Part shown: positions 7,063 to 11,477 of the stretch, in pieces
How positions within the stretch are numbered: the stretch's first letter is position 1
Layout of the letters: each line of letters opens with the position of its first letter
Notes under the pieces: model-generated
Told to the model about the DNA's origin: nothing
The model's database searches: none
What the model saw: only the letters and a program-made list of their open reading frames with translations
Assembly: GCA_016210285.1 (NCBI GenBank)
Contig: JACQUN010000216.1
Coordinates: forward strand, 1-11,477
Direction of reading: 5' to 3'
DNA length: 11,477 nucleotides
Source: Chloroflexota bacterium
GTDB lineage: Bacteria > Chloroflexota > Dehalococcoidia > UBA1127 > JACQUN01
Position numbers and translations under genes: made by a program

Positions 7063-7353
7063 TTAGACTGGCAGCGCATCAATCTGGTGGGCCAGGTCGA
7101 AGTCCTTGTGGGTGAGGCCCTTGCTGGCGTGGGTGGTAAGGGACAGGCTTACCCGATTGTAGTTGATGATGATGTCCGGATGGTGGTCAACTGCCTCCGC
7201 CAGCTCACCCACGCGGTTCACGAAGGCCAGGGCCTGGGCAAAGCCCCGGAAGCGGAAGCGCTTGAGGATGGCGTTCCCATCCAGGCGCCACCCCTGCAGG
7301 GCCTGCAGGCGCTCCTGCACCTCTGGGGGAGAGAGCAAGGGGGCGTACGGCAT
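7063..7353 (-). CDS. Pterin-4a-carbinolamine dehydratase
   Basis: A 96-residue protein of the typical length for the PCD/DCoH family, which dehydrates 4a-hydroxytetrahydrobiopterin during aromatic amino acid hydroxylation and in some bacteria acts in other pterin pathways. The signature is intact: GW near residue 21, FxFxGFxxALAFVNRVGELAE (33-53), the active-site HHPD (57-60), and LTTHASKGLTHKDFDLA (72-88) with His75. An AAGGGA-type ribosome site precedes the ATG. First gene of a pair with the hydroxyacid dehydrogenase. No aromatic amino acid hydroxylase is in the window, so its partner is unknown. The 60-bp repeat lies about 55 nt upstream, in the promoter region. Confidence 0.93.
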   Translation of the reverse strand: MPYAPLLSPPEVQERLQALQGWRLDGNAILKRFRFRGFAQALAFVNRVGELAEAVDHHPDIIINYNRVSLSLTTHASKGLTHKDFDLAHQIDALPV

Positions 7354-7404
7354 TCCCGGTCCCTTCTGGCGAAGCTCTTGAAGTGCAAAAAGAGCGGCAG
7401 GCTC

Positions 7405-7468
7405 CTAACAGGCTGTTGAAAAAGGGGTGATCAGAGGGGCGAAGCCCCTTTGACGGGGGTCTGGGGGA
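7405..7468. repeat. Dispersed intergenic repeat, copy 2 of the MITE-like left part
   Basis: Positions 7409-7468 match 76-135 with a single difference (T7414 against C81) in the same orientation, including the 10-bp stem with GAA loop (7431-7453) and the G-rich tail. The preceding CTAA (7405-7408) again fits YTAR. Beyond 7468 the two copies diverge at once, and no right inverted end can be found, so this copy is truncated or a shorter variant. Like copy 1, it lies just beyond the 3' end of a minus-strand gene. Confidence 0.85.
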
Positions 7469-7504
7469 CACCCGACTTTGCACATAAACCCATCACCGTG
7501 GACT

Positions 7505-7539
7505 GGTTTTTGTGCGGGTGCGATTTCCGCACAAGAACC
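7505..7539 (-). terminator. Strong 13-bp stem just after the aldolase stop
   Basis: The arms 7505-7517 and 7527-7539 pair along 13 bp with one G-T pair (core TTGTGCGG/CCGCACAA) around a 9-nt loop. The stem starts 5 nt beyond the aldolase TGA (minus strand). No T run follows, so it is not a classical intrinsic terminator; it may be an mRNA-end stabiliser or a non-canonical terminator. Confidence 0.5.
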
Positions 7540-7544
7540 CCGTG

Positions 7545-8561
7545 TCAAAGGGCCTCGTAGAGACCCCGTTGCACCCGACGGAAACGGGCCTTTGCTCCCG
7601 TCCGCTTAACCATATCGCCATTCACCTCATAATTAGCTAGTATGGTGTTGATATGGCTTGGGGCAACACCCTCCTTGGTAAGAATAGGACGTATATCGGC
7701 TACTCTGAACTGACGGGGAATACCACCACCCAGCGCGAGTGTTACTATCCTATCCGCGACGGCTTCCTCAGTTCTCATCCGCAACAAGCCCTTCTCCCTC
7801 TCCCGCGCGCCGTTCAGGTAGGCCCGCGCGCCCTCCACCATGAAGGCGGTGACGCCGGTGCAGAGGTACTGGAACCCGGCCTTGCGCCAGTGCTCATAGG
7901 CCGCCGGGTCCCGTGCTATGGTGCCCGCCGCCTTGCCCGCCTCCCGGGCGATCTTCCCCACCTGCTCGATGGCTGCCATGACCTCCGGGTGGGTGGCCTG
8001 GCCAGGGTAGCCAAAGGAGGAGGAGAGGTCCGTGGGCCCAAGGAAGACCAGGTCAACGCCATCCACGCTGGCGATACCCCTGGCGTTGGCCACGGCCTGC
8101 CGCGTCTCAATCTGGACGATGACCAGGGTCTCCTGATTGGCCTGCTGCACGTACTCCCCCAGGGCCCTGGGGATGCCGTACCCTGCAGCCCGCACCGCAG
8201 CGAGCCCCCGCCGGCCCACCGGTGGGTACTTGACTGCGTTCACCACCGCCTGGGCATCCTCGCGGGTGTTGACCATGGGGATCTGGACGCCCATCGCCCC
8301 GGCGTCAAGGTAGCGAAGGATGTTCTGGGGCAGGTTCAGCGCGATGCGCACCAGCGGGGTGATGCCCACAGCCTCTGCCGCGCGGAACATGTGCTCAGAG
8401 GTCTCCAGGTCGGGGATGCCGTGTTCGCCGTCAATGATGGCATAGTCGAAGCCCAGCAGCCCGAGGATCTCCACCGCCGCCGGAGAAGGGATGTTGCAGA
8501 AGGCGCCCACCACCGGCTCGCCCCGCTGGAGCTTCTCCTTGACCAGGTTCCCACGCATCAT
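7545..8561 (-). CDS. HpcH/HpaI-type aldolase with extra C-terminal winged-helix-like domain
   Basis: Start chosen at the ATG with AAGGAGG 5 nt upstream (an ATG at 8597 lacks this). Residues 1-258 form a class II pyruvate aldolase: IDGEHG (His47), PLVRI (Arg72), QIPMV, VIVQIET (Glu152) and LGPTDLSSSFG (Asp178), matching the HpaI positions His45, Arg70, Glu149 and Asp175. Such enzymes split 4-hydroxy-2-oxo acids into pyruvate and an aldehyde. HpaI-type proteins usually end near 250-265 residues. Here about 80 more follow (259-338, bases 7548-7787), with a helix-turn-helix-like stretch DIRPILTKEGVAPSHINT and an ending RFRRVQRGLYEAL that resembles the last strands of a winged helix. This part is visibly richer in A+T than the aldolase part, suggesting an in-frame fusion with the 3' end of a foreign gene. 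Confidence 0.88.
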   Translation of the reverse strand: MMRGNLVKEKLQRGEPVVGAFCNIPSPAAVEILGLLGFDYAIIDGEHGIPDLETSEHMFRAAEAVGITPLVRIALNLPQNILRYLDAGAMGVQIPMVNTREDAQAVVNAVKYPPVGRRGLAAVRAAGYGIPRALGEYVQQANQETLVIVQIETRQAVANARGIASVDGVDLVFLGPTDLSSSFGYPGQATHPEVMAAIEQVGKIAREAGKAAGTIARDPAAYEHWRKAGFQYLCTGVTAFMVEGARAYLNGAREREKGLLRMRTEEAVADRIVTLALGGGIPRQFRVADIRPILTKEGVAPSHINTILANYEVNGDMVKRTGAKARFRRVQRGLYEAL

Positions 8562-8650
8562 CGCAGCCTCCTTCTTCGGCGGGGAACCTCTTTCCATAGC
8601 AAGAGGAGGCTCCCTGCACCCTTTCCAGAAGAACCCGTGCTTTCATATGC

Positions 8651-8679
8651 TTGAACAGGATAGCCCAAGCCGTTACAAT
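8651..8679 (+). promoter_or_regulatory. Predicted sigma-70-type promoter of the ThDP decarboxylase genes
   Basis: TTGAAC (8651-8656), a 17-nt spacer and TACAAT (8674-8679) give four and five matches to the consensus boxes at ideal spacing. Transcription would start near 8686, leaving a leader of about 90 nt before the ATG at 8776. The 214-bp gap between the divergent aldolase and this gene presumably also holds the aldolase promoter, which I could not place. Confidence 0.6.
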
Positions 8680-8775
8680 GCCCTCGACACCCGGGGAATC
8701 GAGGCTGCTCCCACTGTAGCCCAGAGCCTGGTGGGCGTCAACCAGGGCGCTAGGGATACGAAGGGGAGAGAAAGG

Positions 8776-9285
8776 ATGGGTGGGATGACCACGGAGGCTG
8801 GGATCCGGGCGCCAGAGGTGGTGAAGGCCCTCAAGGCCTGCGGCATCACTCACGTCGTCTGGCTCCCCGACAGCGAGACCAAGTTCATGTACCAGGCCCT
8901 CACGGCGGAGAAGTCGCTCACCCTTGTCCCGGTATGCCGGGAGGGGGAGACCATGGCCGTCGCCGCGGGGCTGCGCATCGGCGGCAAGGAGCCTGCGGTC
9001 CTCATCCAGAGCACCGGCTTCTTCGAGTCCGGCGACTCTATCCGGGGGCTGGTGCTGGACCTAGACTTGCCCCTCCTCCTGCTCCTCGGCTACCGGGGCT
9101 TCAAGCGGGAAGGCCCCCGCACCGACTCCGCGGCGGTCTTCCTGGAGCCCATCCTCAAGGCATGGGGGATAGACTACTACCTGCTGGAGAGCGAGTCGGA
9201 CGTTCACCGCATCCCGCAGGCCTATCAGGAGGCGAAGGCCAGGTCGAGGCCGATGGCAGTCCTTATCTGCAGGGAGTATCAGTAG
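8776..9285 (+). CDS. ThDP-dependent 2-oxo-acid decarboxylase, alpha (Pyr) subunit, ComD-like
   Basis: A 169-residue protein corresponding to the pyrimidine-binding half of thiamine-diphosphate enzymes, as in the alpha subunit of sulfopyruvate decarboxylase (ComD) and the N-terminal part of phosphonopyruvate decarboxylase. It opens with APEVVKALKACGITHVVWLPD. VPVCREGETMAVAAGLRIGG (51-70) carries the conserved Glu56 that activates the cofactor, followed by AVLIQSTGF and a LDLPLLLLLGYRG segment. GGGGAG 7 nt upstream supports the ATG at 8776 over the one at 8785. The beta subunit gene follows after 2 nt. No coenzyme M synthesis gene is nearby, so sulfopyruvate is not established as substrate; a 2-oxo acid made by the neighbouring catabolic enzymes is as likely. 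Confidence 0.85.
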   Translation: MGGMTTEAGIRAPEVVKALKACGITHVVWLPDSETKFMYQALTAEKSLTLVPVCREGETMAVAAGLRIGGKEPAVLIQSTGFFESGDSIRGLVLDLDLPLLLLLGYRGFKREGPRTDSAAVFLEPILKAWGIDYYLLESESDVHRIPQAYQEAKARSRPMAVLICREYQ

Positions 9286-9287
9286 CC

Positions 9288-9860
9288 ATGATCTCCTCAC
9301 TAGAAGCCACACGAGTCATCAACCAGCACCGTGGGGACGCCGTGGTCGTCCCCACCATGACCCCACTCCGCCTCTGGCTCACCCTCTCCCAGCGAACGGA
9401 CCTGGACCTGCCCGTCATGGGGGCCATGGGGAAGGGGTCGTCCCTGGGTCTGGGGGTGGCCCTGGCCCAGCCTGGCCGCAAGGTCTTCGTCCTGGATGGC
9501 GATGGCAGCCTGCTGATGAACCTGGGCTCCCTGGTCACGGTGGGCAACATGGGCCCGTCCAACTTCTATCACTTTGTGTTTGAGGACGGGGTCTATACCA
9601 CCACCGGCGGCCAGCCCATCCCCGGAGAGGGGAAGTTCAGCTTCACCGCCCTGGCGCGGGCCTCGGGCTACCGGGCCGTCCACGACTTCGACAACCTGGA
9701 GGAGTTTGCCAGCCAGGTGAGCGACATCCTGAAGAGGCCAGGCCCGACCCTCATCTGCCTGCGGGTGCACCACGAGGTGATCCCCGACTTCCGCGAGCGC
9801 CCCAGCCTGCTGCGCGCCCAGCACGAGGCGGCACGGGCGTTGCAGGGGAAGCGGGGGTAA
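9288..9860 (+). CDS. ThDP-dependent 2-oxo-acid decarboxylase, beta (PP) subunit, ComE-like
   Basis: A 190-residue diphosphate-binding half. GAMGKGSSLGLGVALAQPG (45-63) leads to the ThDP motif LDGDGSLLMNLGSL starting at residue 69 (Asp72 binds the metal), then HFVFEDGVYTTTGGQ (95-109). The usual ending of the motif, with Asn just before the Gly, is here Asp100, so the second side-chain metal ligand is changed from Asn to Asp. That may still bind Mg2+. The ATG begins 2 nt after the alpha-subunit stop, with AGGGAG inside the preceding gene, a layout for coupled translation of a heteromeric enzyme. Phosphonopyruvate or sulfopyruvate decarboxylase is the nearest family; substrate unproven. Confidence 0.85.
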   Translation: MISSLEATRVINQHRGDAVVVPTMTPLRLWLTLSQRTDLDLPVMGAMGKGSSLGLGVALAQPGRKVFVLDGDGSLLMNLGSLVTVGNMGPSNFYHFVFEDGVYTTTGGQPIPGEGKFSFTALARASGYRAVHDFDNLEEFASQVSDILKRPGPTLICLRVHHEVIPDFRERPSLLRAQHEAARALQGKRG

Positions 9861-9880
9861 GGGCTTTCACGACCACACGA

Positions 9881-9925
9881 AGCCATCTTGCGCCCATCCT
9901 CCGGGAGGATGGGCGCAAGATGGCT
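9881..9925. repeat. Perfect 21-bp inverted repeat with 3-nt loop
   Basis: The arms 9881-9901 and 9905-9925 are exact reverse complements (outer ends AGCCATCTTG and CAAGATGGCT) around CGG. It lies 20 nt after the beta-subunit stop. It could act as a terminator, but no T run follows and the stem is longer than usual. It marks the boundary between the catabolic genes and the DpnI/methyltransferase island. The rest of 9861-10145 shows no gene apart from the promoter noted below. Confidence 0.9.
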
Positions 9926-10075
9926 GGGCGACGCGCCAACAAGCTCACGGCCACGACCCGGCAGCCTGAAGGCGTGACCATCGTTGCCGCTCCTTGGCCT
10001 GGGGGCTGATGTCTAAGCGCGAGAAGCATTCGTTACGCCACCCTTCGTGATAGACCACGGGCATGTGCGCTAAGG

Positions 10076-10103
10076 TTGTAAATGACGTATCTACGAGTAT
10101 GCT
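10076..10103 (+). promoter_or_regulatory. Possible promoter of the DpnI-like gene
   Basis: TTGTAA (10076-10081), 16 nt, TATGCT (10098-10103). The expected start near 10110 gives a leader of about 35 nt that contains AAGGGTAGGG just before the ATG at 10146. It has no GATC site. Confidence 0.4.
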
Positions 10104-10145
10104 CCTGGTCCCCCGCAATCGCACCCATCTGAAGGGTAGGGCTAA

Positions 10146-10931
10146 ATGGACCTGGCGTTAGACCCTTCCGCGGCCACCAGATACAAGAGCCCTAGCCAGA
10201 GGGCGCGAGTTATTACTGAGCAGTGGGCGACCGCCAACCTCTATTGTCCAGCCTGTGCGTGTGACGAATTGAAACCGCTTCCACGAAATGAAAAGGTCGC
10301 AGATTATAGCTGCCAGGATTGCACAGCCAGATATCAGCTAAAGAGCACGGCTGGGTCATTTGGTGGGAGCGTTACCAACTCCGCTTATCAGCCCAAGATG
10401 GACGCCATTCGTAATGGGACGGTGCCCCACTATGCGTTCCTCAGCTATTCACCACAGAGGCGGATAGTCACTGACCTGTTTGTCGTGCCTGGTTACTTCT
10501 TTACTCCAGCCGTTGTAGAAGAGCGTCCCGCGTTGGGCCCAACAGCACGACGCCACGGGTGGATAGGTTCCAATATCTTACTGCGTGCCCTACCGCTGGA
10601 TGCCCGTGTTATGGTCATCTCTGCTGAGCAGGCTTTGCCGCCGGCAGACGTGCGAAACGCGTGGAGCCAGTTTGCCTTTCTTGGCGTGGCTGAGAATGCG
10701 AAGGGGGGATGGGGTGCAGATACCCTTATGTGTGTGAGGGAAATGCAGCGGGCGACTGGCTTAAACGAGTTCGTCCTACAGGACTTCTATAGGTCGTTTA
10801 AAGGTCATTTAGGGTCTATTCACCCTGACAACCGGAACGTCCAGGATAAAATCCGCCAGCAGTTCCAGATCCTGAGGGACAACGGTGTGCTGCGATTCCT
10901 AGGTCGTGGGCGCTACCGCATCGTAAGGTAG
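10146..10931 (+). CDS. dpnI: DpnI-family methyl-directed GATC endonuclease homologue
   Basis: At 261 residues it is close to DpnI (254) and follows it from end to end by my recollection of that sequence. YKSPSQRARVITEQW (13-27) matches DpnI YKSNSQKARILTEDW. A zinc site CPAC...CQDC (Cys34, 37, 56, 59) encloses VADY with Asp53. YQLKS carries Lys66; then come PTARRHGWIGSNI and the C-terminal winged-helix ending KIRQQFQILRDNGVLRFLGRGRYRIV. DpnI cuts GATC only when the adenine is methylated, using Asp53, Glu64 and Lys66. Here Asp53 and Lys66 are kept but residue 64 is Gln. QxK occurs in other PD-(D/E)xK nucleases (Mrr type), so activity is possible but not assured; a methyl-GATC-binding protein is the alternative. 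The gene is less GC-rich than its left neighbours, suggesting transfer. A DNA methyltransferase gene follows after 79 nt. Confidence 0.95.
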   Translation: MDLALDPSAATRYKSPSQRARVITEQWATANLYCPACACDELKPLPRNEKVADYSCQDCTARYQLKSTAGSFGGSVTNSAYQPKMDAIRNGTVPHYAFLSYSPQRRIVTDLFVVPGYFFTPAVVEERPALGPTARRHGWIGSNILLRALPLDARVMVISAEQALPPADVRNAWSQFAFLGVAENAKGGWGADTLMCVREMQRATGLNEFVLQDFYRSFKGHLGSIHPDNRNVQDKIRQQFQILRDNGVLRFLGRGRYRIVR

Positions 10932-10946
10932 TGCTCTCCTCCACTA

Positions 10947-11009
10947 GATCATCTGATCTTGATCTTTTCCAAGCGATGCGTAAGATCGGATCGCTCAGGC
11001 GGTCTGATC
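10947..11009 (+). promoter_or_regulatory. GATC cluster overlapping a predicted methyltransferase promoter
   Basis: Six GATC tetranucleotides lie at 10947, 10955, 10961, 10984, 10989 and 11006 (start positions); two more follow at 11078 and 11085. TGATCTT occurs three times (10954, 10960, 11005). A candidate promoter, TTGATC (10959-10964), 16 nt, TAAGAT (10981-10986), has GATC sites inside its -35 and across its -10. AGGCGG (10997-11002) is the likely ribosome site. The previous gene has a single GATC in 786 nt. Adenine methylation or binding of the DpnI-like protein here would be well placed to control the downstream gene; that role is inference. Confidence 0.6.
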
Positions 11010-11010
11010 T

Positions 11011-11477
11011 TTGCAGCAAGTCACCGAGACTGATTACGCTGAATTCCTTGCCCGGCACAAAGTTGTTACAGTTGGGCGATCCGAGATCCGCCTCCTCGGC
11101 CCCCAGCACCCCAAAGCCCTGCAGCCCCAGGACTTCAAGACCGAGACCACCACCCTCTGGTCCTTCCCCAAGCGCGGCGCCTGGGCTACCCACGCGGCCG
11201 GCTATCGCGGCAACTGGGCCCCCCAGATCGCCCGCAACGTAATCCTCCGCTACTCCCAGCCTGGGGACACGGTCCTGGACCAGATGGTAGGCGGCGGCAC
11301 CACCCTGGTGGAGTGCAAGCTCACAGGCCGCCATGCCATCGGTGTGGACATCAACCGCGATGCCCTTATGCTCGCCTTCGACCGTCTCAACTTCTCCGGT
11401 ACACTGACAGAGCCTCTGCCTGAAGCTAAAATCGCCCTTTATCAGGGTGACGCCCGGAACCTCGACGCCATCGCCGA
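11011..11477 (+). CDS. DNA (N4-cytosine/N6-adenine) methyltransferase, 5' part, cut by window end
   Basis: An open frame of 155 codons continuing past the window. An in-frame TGA at 11005 closes it upstream, and the first usable start is TTG at 11011, with AGGCGG 8 nt before it. Residues 49-82 (LWSFPKRGAWATH...YRGNWAPQIARNVILRYS) lead into motif I for S-adenosylmethionine, VLDQMVGGGTTLVECKLTGR (88-107), followed by IGVDIN with the acidic Asp113 and a later YQGDAR. Motif I at the N-terminus resembles the beta-class C-terminal block (DPFxGSGTT...GR), so the order of motifs is permuted, with the catalytic DPPY/SPPY expected beyond the window. Target site and methylated base cannot be read here. 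Adjacent to the DpnI-like gene, so probably part of one modification module. Confidence 0.9.
   Translation, partial: MQQVTETDYAEFLARHKVVTVGRSEIRLLGPQHPKALQPQDFKTETTTLWSFPKRGAWATHAAGYRGNWAPQIARNVILRYSQPGDTVLDQMVGGGTTLVECKLTGRHAIGVDINRDALMLAFDRLNFSGTLTEPLPEAKIALYQGDARNLDAIA

Noticed and set aside
7653..8654. A 333-codon plus-strand frame opposite the aldolase
   Set aside because: The aldolase active-site residues on the minus strand are unambiguous; this frame shows no family features.
10009..10050. A 13-codon mini-frame (starting MSKREKH) in the gap before the DpnI-like gene
   Set aside because: Too short, no ribosome site, no link to the neighbours.
10931..11242. A 103-codon frame starting at the DpnI-like stop
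   Set aside because: From about 11011 the methyltransferase motifs are in another frame; this product is Ser/Pro-rich without any domain. It would matter only if a frameshift existed.
1..11477. CRISPR array, tRNA or rRNA
   Set aside because: No regularly spaced repeats and no cloverleaf or ribosomal RNA signature were seen in any part.

Overview
The window is a GC-rich bacterial chromosome segment. Its dense gene packing, tandem families of carboxylic-acid catabolism genes, a divergent PlsY beside an uncharacterised three-helix membrane protein, and a ComD/ComE-like thiamine-diphosphate (ThDP) enzyme pair suggest a Chloroflexota (Dehalococcoidia/SAR202-like) genome. That placement is inference from gene content; no rRNA or tRNA is present to confirm it.

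Left part (1-2888, minus strand): the unit ilvE - plsY-like - small membrane protein - PAP2-like, with a recognisable promoter before ilvE. The PAP2-like protein has lost both catalytic histidines. A short MITE-like element with inverted ends supplies the PAP2 stop codon. A 60-bp block of it recurs almost exactly at 7409-7468.

Middle (2889-8561): a minus-strand operon (MmgE/PrpD - TatD - SRPBCC) is divergent from a zinc-ribbon Nudix hydrolase. The two are separated by a nearly symmetric -10 region that could fire both ways. Then comes a minus-strand pair (pterin carbinolamine dehydratase and a beta-hydroxyacid dehydrogenase), followed by an HpcH/HpaI aldolase. The aldolase carries an extra, compositionally different C-terminal domain of about 80 residues that looks like a winged helix.

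Right part (8562-11477, plus strand): a good promoter drives two overlapping-style genes for the alpha and beta halves of a ThDP-dependent 2-oxo-acid decarboxylase. After them stands a perfect 21-bp inverted repeat. Next is a less GC-rich DNA-modification island: a clear DpnI homologue (methyl-directed GATC endonuclease family; Gln at position 64 where DpnI has catalytic Glu), a 79-bp gap holding six GATC sites, and the start of a DNA methyltransferase that runs off the window.

The most interesting signal is this last module. A methyl-dependent restriction enzyme normally stands without a methylase because GATC methylation would be suicidal. Here a methyltransferase follows directly, and its presumed promoter, ribosome-binding region and 5' coding sequence are packed with the endonuclease's own recognition tetranucleotide.
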